From NCBI RefSeq assembly GCF_003254295.1, contig NZ_QKZO01000011.1:1-64000 (forward strand): a stretch of DNA of 64,000 bases. Reading direction: 5' to 3'. Shown piece after piece: positions 31,901-39,404 of this stretch (within the stretch, counting starts at the first letter, position 1; each line of letters starts with the position of its first letter). A program made the translations under genes and the position numbers. This DNA comes from Rhodobacter capsulatus (lineage in GTDB: Bacteria > Pseudomonadota > Alphaproteobacteria > Rhodobacterales > Rhodobacteraceae). The notes beneath the pieces were generated by a model that was not told the origin of the DNA, ran no database searches, and worked only from the letters and a program-made list of their open reading frames with translations.

Positions 31901-31908
31901 AGGGCTGA
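25993..31908 (+). CDS. Giant coiled-coil protein with C-terminal STAND/AAA-like ATPase
   Basis: A 1971-residue protein. Residues 1-470 are acidic and helical; 470-1250 contain long coiled-coil-like stretches (repeated Leu/Glu/Arg heptads). An ATPase module begins with EMFFGREKEI, Walker A GGRQLGKSA at ~1296, Walker B ILFLIDEAD at ~1383, then a winged-helix-like region and a further alpha/beta domain (1630-1900). FGRE before Walker A is typical of STAND/Orc-Cdc6-like NTPases, which act as sensors that oligomerise. It follows the DruE-like gene by 146 bases with the same orientation. It is not part of the canonical two-gene Druantia III, so this may be an expanded variant or a separate system. 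Its partner is the next gene (4-base gap). Confidence 0.7.
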   Translation: MLELDEKTDAADVIELTPEIFAKIFPVARSDRRRFSKLFDFIDRNHLFDDNVFYEALLQRLREDDEYCSRLNRAYWRTSRPKDKSRSLAVRLTQWFRVNAPDWDLANAPMNEAKAVFLSPIERELSDLFCRMCVGGEDLSAITPISDDYCEEEETGCIDWSELLHDVNEELGALATRETDRAEELLALARTLVEACREDRQSHAQTAAKVLRAKREALLQAIGDLHTCEAGAQLSAIVAACEDSDIVDRLGEVCATPLEALHDLHDAEDELRAVQDKEDALRNDRSAGRAELRAAMDEVDRADAAVTELRRIFATAVESALEAAISLAGTPACISAEDVIGQKPALIPVVPTMNDTVASSEAFDGPMGETAEELTEVPLMSDAAQVAQMTEMPDEGVAAVKEDVTVSAALNEEIENEGNFDTVISVPLEEFRAELQIEAQPCQEAEIDTDDLPAVWTASKSLESLITDYLNDGETALAWHLTSLASESGFETPIPAPLLKALAAAPMITGPYDHSMQVMGEILADAMSAVDSTEEQGAAAELRARSIAFAALLRPALMARDTNAREHLANLSMAGGLSGYASLANTLAGLRHDLQPGLADLNDLVGAEQTRRLPQISSEIRDWLPRARAAQTMHAPSSVVLHNLLAPDHTLGRLLEAALTQDLAKVEEELDFLSSLAESRATAEALVEEEERALDRPRRDRIRGMAFDWIWRRLQEGACLLLRWQEAARVDACSDDRRREELRRVVNNLRKELTSVRSWSSQEDGLDSAVQRRLDAAIEDLIAAVEGKQSSGSRLRVLEALDWPLTRLRGPCQPFERDGERFDAEVRERRAVLFDTLRLPARVAKTEIEALEWHIEDAAILPARSLLANLERDQVLPAEQIERLRQRIEEARVAAEQRAKDMMMALRHELEPLQSIDLQESQKIQIWLDRLQVISEAIAGRSGELCLPMHDDVRSPDVPPDFPQLWPLLDQARVLRDDVRTRIMGEQKARLEALASRFDADRRADLAREAREVMAELADSDLITVEDTLIRLQDGQSLLAQREESEDHFATFYPGFVTDVTAASIEMGAIMQAIEAGARIDPLDYSALEENNRARSKDLLENWRQVGNSMRSNRADLSGALQRFIERLGFTSVVIEKETTLTPNLRWMRMRADVPVATHWFLPPVFGSGSGGSYPIFLARREVEDAQLVSELAKIGRDAPCILLVFDRMTKARREGFALAMRRAKQTVLLIDETQVLYLSTRSSWMERIFACATPFGYLQPYTTSSGNIPSEMFFGREKEIAAIESVENNGCLVYGGRQLGKSALLHHVRKRFDQPVTGRRAYYLKIDEFGGPVQPATQIWEEIRRVLIPDQVVPKTADSPENIAAAILDWLARGGERRILFLIDEADMFLASEVRNNFPNLNRLKDMMESSARRFKVVFAGLHNVRRLAKAPNSPLVHLGEPICIGPLNTSAESGHQARRLVIEPMKAAGFDYAAPDLVHALLTRVNYYPSLVQVFCKALLEGIANLPRPPGTGPRWRLNKEQLFESSSAGGIRSQIRERFQWTLNLDPRYELIAKVLALHRLEGADASGGAMSVAELMREVDVFWPRDFERLNPDDFRAFLDEMVDLGVLIQQSPGRYGLRGAQVAQMLGDREQLENEIEEIATKEPRVDYDPGLYHRRLRASSGEQRAPLSDGSLATLLDPRKPGLRFVVATSAVWGNDLPKLLAEIAKDWQAQDGRLTGDVFRGTESELRSAVDRGQSRHVIVFSASGRISPAWLIWLRKHPRVLRGDILPVFIGDPEHIAALLPNGPVEGDFGLYKARSWERTMVRAWLAEFGLSVLDTPDCREAILSVTGGVPAFMPKLRPKLEAIVAQGRGGDFEPRIRDLAGEFQLRPADVGLPDTLVPMFCTVAEWLGVEYQPQRSTGGRWKAENVDDLVELLASEGNANPDRALRQMADLGLLLREQDQVSLTHLGALLARSAEAPATRKG

Positions 31909-31912
31909 GCGG

Positions 31913-32941
31913 GTGAGCACTGGCAAGCCGACGCAATGGCAGCTTCCGTCGGCGGGGGAATTCCTCGCCGACGTGGAAGCGATGATCTGGGGCGGCGGCG
32001 GCATGATCGGCGTTGACGCCGCCATGCCGCCTGGCCTTGCTTGTGAGGTCGCCCGTCGGATGCGCGACGATATGACGGTGACACAGGTTGCAGCGACCGC
32101 AGATGACCAGCCGCTCGCCTCCCTTTGTGGCGCGACCGGGGTGGGCGTTGATCTTGGTGCCTTTGCGGCCATGTCAGGCGCACTGGTGATCGTCGATCTT
32201 ACCGGGCTCGATACTGCGGCCGCGCGCCCTTGGGCGACCTTTTTACCGCGGTTTCACGAGGTGAGGAACGCTTTGCCGTGCGGCATCGCTCTTGTTGCGC
32301 TTTGCCCGCCCCACTTCGTCCCTAAAGGCTTGCCCCGATTGCAGATGTCGGGCCGCATCCGTCGCGGCGATGCGATGATCTGGGCGGAATTCGGCGTTGG
32401 CACGCAAAACTCCGACGTTGTCACGCATCTGGCGGTCAGTCTTGCCGTCGAACTTTGCGGCTGGCGGCTCGATCTGATCGAGGATCTGGTGAGCCAGCGC
32501 CCCGAAGACATTCTGGACCCGAGAGGATGGCTGAGACGCAACTCCGATCTGCGCAGCGATCTGGTGGCAAGTTTCGCCGGAAAACCCTTTGCCTGTCCGA
32601 TCTCGCTCATGGCCGATGGCAAGGTGGCCGAGGTCGAGCATCGGATCTGGAAGGCGCAGGTCAGTGCCGTCTTTCCATGGATCGAGCAGCAGCGGTTGCA
32701 ATGCATCGACCATTTCCGCAAATCCCTGCGTCTTGATGAGCAGGCGGCAAAGCTGGGGGTCACGCAGGTCGAGGATCTCGAATTCGGTGCGCTGAAATAC
32801 CAGCTCCGCTCGACCGCCTCGCGCAATCAATCCGAATTGATCAGTGCCTTTGCCACGATGCGCAACGCGCTGGCGCATCGAAAGCCCGTCGCCCCCGCCG
32901 ATCTTGGTTTTGCGCTTTCGGCGGCCCCCGCCTTTGGCTGA
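31913..32941 (+). CDS. Hypothetical partner of the giant ATPase
   Basis: A 342-residue protein. The GTG start at 31913 lies four bases after the ATPase stop with GAGCGG upstream; an ATG further in is possible but would cut the conserved-looking N-terminus. The first 200 residues look like a degenerate P-loop or alpha/beta domain (LVIVDLTGLD, GIALVALCPP). The last 130 are helical and end with SAFATMRNALAHRKPV, resembling the R-N-x-x-x-H motif region of HEPN/Swt1-like domains; here RNALAH matches RNxxxH. If real, it could be an RNase effector controlled by the upstream STAND-like ATPase. Confidence 0.55.
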   Translation: MSTGKPTQWQLPSAGEFLADVEAMIWGGGGMIGVDAAMPPGLACEVARRMRDDMTVTQVAATADDQPLASLCGATGVGVDLGAFAAMSGALVIVDLTGLDTAAARPWATFLPRFHEVRNALPCGIALVALCPPHFVPKGLPRLQMSGRIRRGDAMIWAEFGVGTQNSDVVTHLAVSLAVELCGWRLDLIEDLVSQRPEDILDPRGWLRRNSDLRSDLVASFAGKPFACPISLMADGKVAEVEHRIWKAQVSAVFPWIEQQRLQCIDHFRKSLRLDEQAAKLGVTQVEDLEFGALKYQLRSTASRNQSELISAFATMRNALAHRKPVAPADLGFALSAAPAFG

Positions 32942-32959
32942 GCGGCGAAGGCGGCCGCG

Positions 32960-33829
32960 CTACCACGGACGCGGATAAAGGTCGTATCGCCCGCAGCCTT
33001 TCGAGACCGACCCGCCCGCGTGCAGCACCGTTCCGGCGGCCAGCAGCGCCAGAACCTCCTCGTCGGCGCCCGTCACCGCCAGCCGCCCGATATAGCCCGA
33101 GGCCTTGGTGCGACCGTTGACCGAGGAATACATGTCCCATGTCACCGGACGCAAACCGCTGCACTCATAGTTCAGCGCCCGGGCCCGGTCGCGCCACCAG
33201 CTCAGCCGCGGCTCGAAGCGCAGCCCGATCCACGGCTCCATCTGCGCCGCCCGGTCGGCCAGCCCCACCAGAATGTCATCGAACGCGGTGCCAAGGACGC
33301 CCGACGGGCCAAGCATCAGCGGCGTGTGAAACTCGAGCACCACGGCCCGGGCGGGGTCGGGCGGCTCGACCCCTTCGCTGCGGGTCCAGTTGGCCGACAC
33401 CAGCCGCAAGGGCGCGCGGCGGCCGTTGCGCCGATCCAGAAGCAGCCCCGGCGGAGTGGTCAGCGCGGTGATCATCGCCTCAAAGGCGGCGTCGCGCCAG
33501 CGCCCGGCAAAGCCGATCAGCATCAGCGTGACGTGAAACCGGCCGCCCTCGATCCGCGCGGCGAGGCGGTAGGGCGGCCCGGCATGGCCCGCCCCCCCGA
33601 TCTTGTCGGGAAAGAACAGCGCATGGGCCCGGATCGCTTCGGGCTGACCCGCTGCGGCGGCGGCGCGCAGCGCATGGCCCCATGCCCCGCGCAACCGCGC
33701 CACCAGTTCGAAATCGGCGTCAAGGCGCGGATCGGCCTCGCATTGCAGATCAAGCCGCGTGACGGCAAGGCCCGCGACAAGATCGCGGGCTGTTTGCGCG
33801 CAAGCAAGGGGAGAGGGGGCTGCGGTCAT
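32960..33829 (-). CDS. cas6: Cas6-like pre-crRNA endoribonuclease
   Basis: A 289-residue RAMP-type RNase that would cut the repeat RNA to release crRNAs. The C-terminal half has the Cas6 pattern GRTKASGYIGRLAVTG followed by LAAGTVLHAGGSVSKGCGRYDL, the glycine-rich loop. The ATG at 33829 (MTAAPSPL) was chosen because the longer frame to 33988 reads through CRISPR repeats. It is the only minus-strand cas gene on this side and lies 31 bases from array 1, which is transcribed toward it, so array and cas6 may share a transcript. Catalytic residues cannot be named with confidence. Confidence 0.85.
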   Translation of the reverse strand: MTAAPSPLACAQTARDLVAGLAVTRLDLQCEADPRLDADFELVARLRGAWGHALRAAAAAGQPEAIRAHALFFPDKIGGAGHAGPPYRLAARIEGGRFHVTLMLIGFAGRWRDAAFEAMITALTTPPGLLLDRRNGRRAPLRLVSANWTRSEGVEPPDPARAVVLEFHTPLMLGPSGVLGTAFDDILVGLADRAAQMEPWIGLRFEPRLSWWRDRARALNYECSGLRPVTWDMYSSVNGRTKASGYIGRLAVTGADEEVLALLAAGTVLHAGGSVSKGCGRYDLYPRPW

Positions 33830-33860
33830 GGTGCAAGGATGCACCGGAAGAGCGGAACCG

Positions 33861-33963
33861 GCAAGCATCGGCAGGGGCGCCGGACGTGGTGCCAGACTGA
33901 TGAAACTGATCAGCGCGAAGCAATTCGTGCCAACCGGCAGGGGCGCCGGACGTGGTGCCAGAC
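33861..33963 (-). CRISPR. CRISPR array 1: two repeats, one spacer
   Basis: Repeats of 37 bases at 33861-33897 and 33927-33963 with a 29-base spacer. Plus-strand repeat begins GTGCCAACCGGCAGGGGCGC and ends CGTGGTGCCAGAC. The left repeat is degenerate at its outer end (GCAAGCATCGG), marking the distal end. The leader is on the right, so transcription runs leftward, giving crRNA repeat ends GTTGGCAC (probable 8-base 5' handle). The repeat contains the dyad CCGG...CCGG. Confidence 0.9.
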
Positions 33964-34108
33964 TGAGCCCTTGGAAACCCTCTGTCAAGAAGGGAAATTT
34001 CCACCATTTTCCAATGGGTCAGCATGTTTGGCCTTGCTGGCTTGACATAATTCCTTCGGGGCTTAACCAACATCATGAATAATAATGACAATATGCACTC
34101 CACTGGGT
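33964..34108 (-). promoter_or_regulatory. Leader of array 1 and upstream region of cas10
   Basis: A 145-base unit beginning (next to the repeat) TGAGCCCTTGGAAACCCTCT and ending with CACTCCACTGGGT (34096-34108). An ACATAATTCC element at 34045-34054 lies 41 bases before the motif, as in leader 3. The same unit recurs at 41620-41765 and, inverted, at 44090-44234. TTGACA at 34042-34047 points toward cas10. Confidence 0.8.
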
Positions 34109-35950
34109 CCTTTGTTCGCCGTGGACTGGTTCACGCTGCCGCACCGGCGCATCCGTCCCTTGCAAAGGCTTGATTTGATGCGGGATTCGACGCAGGCTTG
34201 GGCCGGGTCAAGGTGGTTGGGTGACGTGGGCAAAGCTGCGTGCTGGGTAATCCTTGAAGGTCAGAATTTCGCGGCGTCGATCCTTGATACGCAGGATCTT
34301 TCGACGATCCGCGGCGGCTCGCTGTTGCTGCGCGATCTGGTGCCCAAGGCCGGGGCGGCGCTGGAGCGGCATTTCCCCGGCAAGGTGCGCTGTGCGACGG
34401 CGGGGGGCTCGCTCGGCATCTGGCAGGTTGCGGCGGATCAGGGGGCAGTCGCCCCGGCGCTGGAAAAGATCCGTGCAGAGCTGACGGCCGGACCGGCGCG
34501 GCATCTGGGTTTTGGTCTGGCGGCGGTGGTCGATGACGGCACCGGCTATGCGCGCCAGCGGTTGCGGCTGCGCGCGGCGCTGCAACGGGCACGGCTGGCC
34601 GAGGTGCGTGTGCCCTATCCCGATCTGACCGATACCGAGCCGATGGTCTGTCAGGTCGATTTCGTGCGCCCGGTGGGCAAGGGCAAGCGCCAGCGCATCG
34701 ACCGCGAAGAGGCGGGGGAGCGTGCCGTTCTCAAGCTCAGCACCTCGGTTTACGATCGACGCCGCTTTGGCATCGACAAGAAACAGGCCTTGATTGCCGA
34801 GGAAACCGACCCGAAAAAGCTGAGCCACGCAGCGCAAAAAGCTTTGGCGCGCGCGGGGCGGGCCTTTGCGATGCAGATGGGCTCGATTTCCGAACAGGCG
34901 GCACCGCCGGAGGGGCTCAAGCAGAGCCTGCAGGACAAGGTTTGCGTCATCACGCTGGACGGCAACGGCTTTGGCGCGATTCAGGATGCGGCGCTTGCGA
35001 AGTCCGACACGATCGAGGCGCAGATCATGTTCGATCAGGCCCTGGCCGGGATGCGATCAGAGCTGATCGCGCAGGTGTTTTCGCAGGTGATCGACGCTGG
35101 CGGCGAGGGGGTGCCCTGCGCCGAAGAAGAGGCGGTGCGGCGGGAATTGAAAGACCCGATCCGCGATGGCGCGCCGGTGATCCGGTTCGAATTGCTGCTG
35201 TGGGGGGGCGACGAGATCATGTTCGTCGTACCCGCCCGGATCGGCTGGCAGGTGCTTGAAAGCATCGGCACGGCGGCGGCGCGGCTGCGGGTGCTGGAAA
35301 AGCCGGTCAGTTTTTCGGTGGGGGCGGTGTTTTGCCATCACGATGCGCCGATCGTGCGGGTCAAGGCTTTGGCCGATGGCTTGTGTGGCCATATCAAGCG
35401 GCTCAAACCCGATACTGGCGGTGGCCGCGATGGCAAGGCGGCGACGCTTTTCATGATCGAGGTGCTCGAGTCCTTCGACCATGTGGGGATGGATCTTGCG
35501 GCCCATCTGGCGCGGCGTTTGCCGAAGCCGATGGGGGAAAAGCTTTCGCCCGGTGCAGAGGGGGCCTTTGCGGTGCTTGATTGCGCCGAACTTGCGGCCT
35601 TGCGGCTTTCGGCCGAGGCTTTGGCGGCGGGGACCGGAGGGACGGTGTCACGCGGGCGTTTGCGCCAGACCGCCTTTGCGCTGCATCGCGGGGCGGTGCC
35701 GGGGGCGGAATTCGTTGGTCCGAAATGGGTCGATTATGTCCACGACAGCACGAAACGGCTGCGCGGCAAGGCGGTCGAACTGGCCGCGACGGTGTTTCAT
35801 GTGCATCACGGCGAAGGTGCGCCGAAGGGGGCTGCCATATCGGCCGACGACATCGGTCAGGCGCGGTTCTTCACCTTGCTTGATGCCTATTGGGACTATT
35901 TGACACCGATCCGGCAAAAGGCTGAAGCGACCGAAAGGGGGGGCAGATGA
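34085..35950 (+). CDS. cas10: Cas10-like large subunit of type III effector, no HD domain seen
   Basis: A 621-residue Cas10. The palm/cyclase signature is WGGDEIMF at residues 373-377, a GGDE variant of the usual GGDD; IRGGSLLLRDL near residue 78 resembles the first ferredoxin-like domain. No HD-nuclease motif is visible and the protein is short for Cas10 (usually 700-900), so the DNase domain is probably absent. The likely role is target-RNA-triggered nucleotide synthesis, with CorA/DHH downstream as effector and off-switch. The start is uncertain: the ATG at 34085 lies inside the leader motif; TTG 34112 or GTG 34121 would match the spacing to RT-cas1's start. It overlaps the next gene by 4 bases. 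Confidence 0.85.
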   Translation: MTICTPLGPLFAVDWFTLPHRRIRPLQRLDLMRDSTQAWAGSRWLGDVGKAACWVILEGQNFAASILDTQDLSTIRGGSLLLRDLVPKAGAALERHFPGKVRCATAGGSLGIWQVAADQGAVAPALEKIRAELTAGPARHLGFGLAAVVDDGTGYARQRLRLRAALQRARLAEVRVPYPDLTDTEPMVCQVDFVRPVGKGKRQRIDREEAGERAVLKLSTSVYDRRRFGIDKKQALIAEETDPKKLSHAAQKALARAGRAFAMQMGSISEQAAPPEGLKQSLQDKVCVITLDGNGFGAIQDAALAKSDTIEAQIMFDQALAGMRSELIAQVFSQVIDAGGEGVPCAEEEAVRRELKDPIRDGAPVIRFELLLWGGDEIMFVVPARIGWQVLESIGTAAARLRVLEKPVSFSVGAVFCHHDAPIVRVKALADGLCGHIKRLKPDTGGGRDGKAATLFMIEVLESFDHVGMDLAAHLARRLPKPMGEKLSPGAEGAFAVLDCAELAALRLSAEALAAGTGGTVSRGRLRQTAFALHRGAVPGAEFVGPKWVDYVHDSTKRLRGKAVELAATVFHVHHGEGAPKGAAISADDIGQARFFTLLDAYWDYLTPIRQKAEATERGGR

Positions 35951-37830
35951 TTTCCATCGTGCCACTGCGTCTGATCGTTCGGGCCCCCTATGCCAGCCGA
36001 GCTTCGGAAACCGGGGCGATCGGTGTGGATTTTCCGCTGGCGCGGGATGCCTTGGGGCGCGTGATGATCCCCAATTCGCTTGTGATCGGCAAGATGGCCG
36101 ATGCGATGCGGGAGTTGCGCGATCTGCTGCAGGGCGATCCGCTCGAGGACGAATTCAAGCGTGATTTGGCTGAACTCTTTGCCGATGATGGCACGGAGCG
36201 CTCGGAGGAACGCGACGAGGAGAGCGATGGGCGCGATGCACGGCGCAATCTGACCGCATCGGATTTCGTGTTGCAGACCGAGGAACGTCCCACCGGCATG
36301 CGCACCCGCATTGCGATCGAAAATGCCACCATGACGGTTCAGGACGGCATGTTGCAGGTGATCGAGCAGCCCTTTGCTGCGGGGACAGAGCTTGCCTTCG
36401 ATGGCTGCCTTCGGGTCTTTGGGGAGATTTCGGACGCGCGCAAAGCCCGGTTGCGCAAAGCTTTGGCCTTTGTCACGCAGGTTGGTGCGCTGCGCAGCGT
36501 CGGTTTCGGTGAGATTGTCCGGCTGGAGGATGGCACCGCGATCGTGGCCGAGAAACGGGAGTTGCCGGAGGCCCCATCGAACAAGGTTCTGTTACGGCTT
36601 TCCTTTGAGGACGTGTTCTGTGCGGGTGAGGCGCGCAATACCCCCAACACCTTTACCTCGGCCGATCACGTTCCGGGCGGGGTGATCAAAGGCGCAATCG
36701 CGCGCCAGATGCTTGCTGCCAAGGCGCGATCGGGTTTTCTGGATGAGGCCCCTGAAGATCTTTTCGACGGGGATGTCGGTGCTCTGGCGCAGTCGTTTTC
36801 CGCCGTGAGGGTCCGCCATGCGCAACCGGTGCCAAGAACCCAGATGCACAGGCCGTACCGGTATCTTCCGGAGTCGCTTGCAGCGATCGATGGGCCCGAT
36901 GGACAGCCTTGCATCGTCGATCTGGCCGGACTGGTCGATCCCTCGGCAGCAGTCTTGATCGACGGACAGGTCCCGCTTGCGCCCTTTGACTGGAAGCAAA
37001 AGCACTTAGATGCGGCGCTGGCACTCATGGGGGTTGGGGAGGGGCCGTCACGCGTTCTTCGGATCCGCACGCAGATCAGCGAGGACAATCGTGCTGCGAT
37101 GACCTCCCGTCTGTTCGGGGTGGAATATACCCGTGGGGATCAGCACGATTTTCTGGCCGAGGTCGATCTTTCGTCTTGCGCGGACCCCGAGGCCACGCTT
37201 CGCGGACTGGATGAGGTTCTGACCACGGGCCTCGGGGGTATCGGACGTGGCGGCGCATATGCCAAGGTGTCCCTCGAACCGGGATGCGCGGCAGAGCGTT
37301 CGCAAGTTGGGCAACGCGTTGTTGCGGTCCTGCAATCTCCGGCGCTGCTTCGGGATCCGAGCGATCCTTCAATCGGGTTACTTTCCGCTTATGCCAACGC
37401 CTTCGCCGAACTCGGATTGCCGGATTGCTGGCGGCTGATCTCGGTTTTCGCGCGCGAGCGCTTGGCTGGCGGAACCTTTTTCCGCAACCGGCTCGAGGGG
37501 GCGGGGGGGCGTTATGCGCCTTGGCTCTTGACCGAGCCCGGTGCGACCTTCGTTTTCGAGTGCGAGGACGATCATACATCCTGGCCCGCAGAACTCTTTG
37601 CGCGAGGACTTCAGGTCCCGCTGACGGTAAAGCTGCACAACGGCATCGAAAGCGTTCCCAAGCTTTACCGGGTCTGTCCCTATCTGCCCGAAAATGGCTT
37701 TGGGGACCTTGTCGTTGATCCGTTCTGCATCGGTGGAGTACCAGTTTGGCAGGTCAGATCCCCAACAGCACTGGGGCTTGCGGTCGAACCGGTGGGTGAT
37801 TTCGGGCCAGACCGCGGGGGAGAAGGCTGA
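35947..37830 (+). CDS. csx10: Double-RAMP protein, Csx10-like
   Basis: A 627-residue type III backbone subunit with two RAMP (ferredoxin-like) units. Each has a glycine-rich loop: GALRSVGFGEI near residue 180 and GLGGIGRGGAYAKV near 430. The first half follows the Csx10 pattern (PYASRASETG start, then VTQVGALRSVGFGE). Csx10 is the signature of subtype III-D. An acidic insert (DDGTERSEERDEESDGRD) occurs near residue 85. ATGA overlap with cas10 and TGATG overlap with the next gene indicate one operon. It presumably binds crRNA as a Cas7/Cas5-type subunit; the exact position in the complex is inferred. Confidence 0.75.
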   Translation: MISIVPLRLIVRAPYASRASETGAIGVDFPLARDALGRVMIPNSLVIGKMADAMRELRDLLQGDPLEDEFKRDLAELFADDGTERSEERDEESDGRDARRNLTASDFVLQTEERPTGMRTRIAIENATMTVQDGMLQVIEQPFAAGTELAFDGCLRVFGEISDARKARLRKALAFVTQVGALRSVGFGEIVRLEDGTAIVAEKRELPEAPSNKVLLRLSFEDVFCAGEARNTPNTFTSADHVPGGVIKGAIARQMLAAKARSGFLDEAPEDLFDGDVGALAQSFSAVRVRHAQPVPRTQMHRPYRYLPESLAAIDGPDGQPCIVDLAGLVDPSAAVLIDGQVPLAPFDWKQKHLDAALALMGVGEGPSRVLRIRTQISEDNRAAMTSRLFGVEYTRGDQHDFLAEVDLSSCADPEATLRGLDEVLTTGLGGIGRGGAYAKVSLEPGCAAERSQVGQRVVAVLQSPALLRDPSDPSIGLLSAYANAFAELGLPDCWRLISVFARERLAGGTFFRNRLEGAGGRYAPWLLTEPGATFVFECEDDHTSWPAELFARGLQVPLTVKLHNGIESVPKLYRVCPYLPENGFGDLVVDPFCIGGVPVWQVRSPTALGLAVEPVGDFGPDRGGEG

Positions 37831-39404
37831 TGCGCTGGATCATCCGTGGTGTTTTCGAAGCGCTGAGCCCGATTGCCATCCATACCGGGAGTGATGAAGA
37901 CGAATGGCCCGAAGGCGTCTGTCCAACGGAGATCAATCATCTCTCTCAGATCGCTTCCGAACAAACACGCATCATTCCAGTGCAGGGGATCGAACTCGAC
38001 GCAACTGGGCGGCCATTTCTGCCGGCAACTGCGATCAAGGGTTTGTTGCGCGCCAAGGCTTCCCAATGCTGCGACCTTGATCTTGACCAGACGACGCGCC
38101 TGTTCGGCGATGCACCGCAGGAAGATGCATCGCAAAGCGCAAAAGTTCCGAAGGGCGGAATGATCGAGTTTCGGAACGCCTGGGCATCCGCTTCCGGCCG
38201 CGTCATGCGTCCGGCGGCGCGCGGCAAGACTGAAATTGCGGAAGGCACACGCACTGCCGACGATGGGCAGTTGCGGCATGATCGTGTGGTGGCAAAGGGG
38301 GTTTGCTTTGATGTCGATCTGGTGCTGACCCGGGCCAACCGGTCCGATGTCGAAACCGTGCTTAGCCTTCTTGCGCAGGTCAATGGCGCATCCAGTGAAA
38401 GCGCAATCGGTTCTTCCACTTCGCAAGGTGACGGGCGCATCAAATGGATCAAAGAGCAAGTCCTGTGTTTTGACAGGGTGCAGGCGCAGGAATGGCTCAA
38501 GGCTGGTGCTGAGAAACCTTGGGCAGACTACGCGACCGAGGTCGACGTCGCCGCCATTCCGTTGACGTTTCAGTCGCGCTTGCTTCTTGAAATCTCGCTC
38601 GAGATTCACATTGAAGGCCATTTCCTGGTTGCCGCTCTGGGCGAATATGTGAATGAAGAGGGCAAGAAAGCGTCGCTTCATCGGCCCTTCAGGCTTGCTG
38701 CCAGTGATGAGACGACGGCCCGACTTCCCGGAGCGAGCCTTGATGGCGCGTTGCGGGCACAGGCGCGGCGCATCTATCGCACCATTAGCGGCGATGCCCT
38801 TCCCTGGGCGCCGAACGACACCGAATTGCCGATCGCATTTGCCTCTCTCTTTGGTTCGCCGGATTATGGGTCGATGCTCGAAACCGAGACGCTCCTGGCC
38901 ACCGATATCACCCCGGTTCGACAAGAATTCGTGGCCATCGACCGTTTTACGGGCGGGCAGACCGACGGGAAGAAATTCAAGCTCGAAGCCTTCGAGAAAC
39001 CTGTTCTCAAGGGCAAGCTGGTTTTGCAATTGCTGCGACGCGCCACGCAGGACCTCTCGGGCAAGCGGTTGACTGTCGCGAAACACGCCCTGACGCCCGA
39101 GGCGCTGGGCCTGCTTGCGCTTTGCCTCAAGGACCTTGCGACCGGGGACATCCCGCTCGGTCATGCCACGCGCAAAGGGTACGGCGGCGTTAAAAAAGTC
39201 ATCTTCGATGACGGGGATTGGCCCGGCATGCTTGAAACCCTCGGCAAGACGGCGGTGTCTCACGCGGCTGATCTACCCGAGTTCGAGGTATTCGAAGGCC
39301 TTTCGGGGCGCGAAGCCATCGGCAAGGCCGTCGCGCTCCTGCATGACGAAGCGACGGCATGGGCCGATCGGCGCAAAGGGGCAAAATCCGGAGAGGTGAC
39401 ATGA
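37830..39404 (+). CDS. Double-RAMP Cas7-like protein
   Basis: A 524-residue RAMP protein that appears to be two Csm3/Cas7-like units fused. Unit 1 starts IRGVFEALSPIAIHTG, with LPATAIKGLLRA near residue 70 and a loop SSTSQGDGRI near 195. Unit 2 has LPGASLDGALRAQARRIY near 300 and HATRKGYGGVKKV near 445. The P-A-(S/T)-x-(I/L)-(K/D)-G segment after the first strand is characteristic of Cas7-like RAMPs. Asp residues that cut target RNA in Csm3 could lie in the loops after these segments but are not assignable by eye. Overlaps both neighbours by 1-4 bases. Confidence 0.78.
   Translation: MRWIIRGVFEALSPIAIHTGSDEDEWPEGVCPTEINHLSQIASEQTRIIPVQGIELDATGRPFLPATAIKGLLRAKASQCCDLDLDQTTRLFGDAPQEDASQSAKVPKGGMIEFRNAWASASGRVMRPAARGKTEIAEGTRTADDGQLRHDRVVAKGVCFDVDLVLTRANRSDVETVLSLLAQVNGASSESAIGSSTSQGDGRIKWIKEQVLCFDRVQAQEWLKAGAEKPWADYATEVDVAAIPLTFQSRLLLEISLEIHIEGHFLVAALGEYVNEEGKKASLHRPFRLAASDETTARLPGASLDGALRAQARRIYRTISGDALPWAPNDTELPIAFASLFGSPDYGSMLETETLLATDITPVRQEFVAIDRFTGGQTDGKKFKLEAFEKPVLKGKLVLQLLRRATQDLSGKRLTVAKHALTPEALGLLALCLKDLATGDIPLGHATRKGYGGVKKVIFDDGDWPGMLETLGKTAVSHAADLPEFEVFEGLSGREAIGKAVALLHDEATAWADRRKGAKSGEVT

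Noticed and set aside
33830-33988. N-terminal extension of cas6 through array 1
   Set aside because: The added residues are translated CRISPR repeats (APRPAPLP repeated), so the shorter start at 33829 is used.
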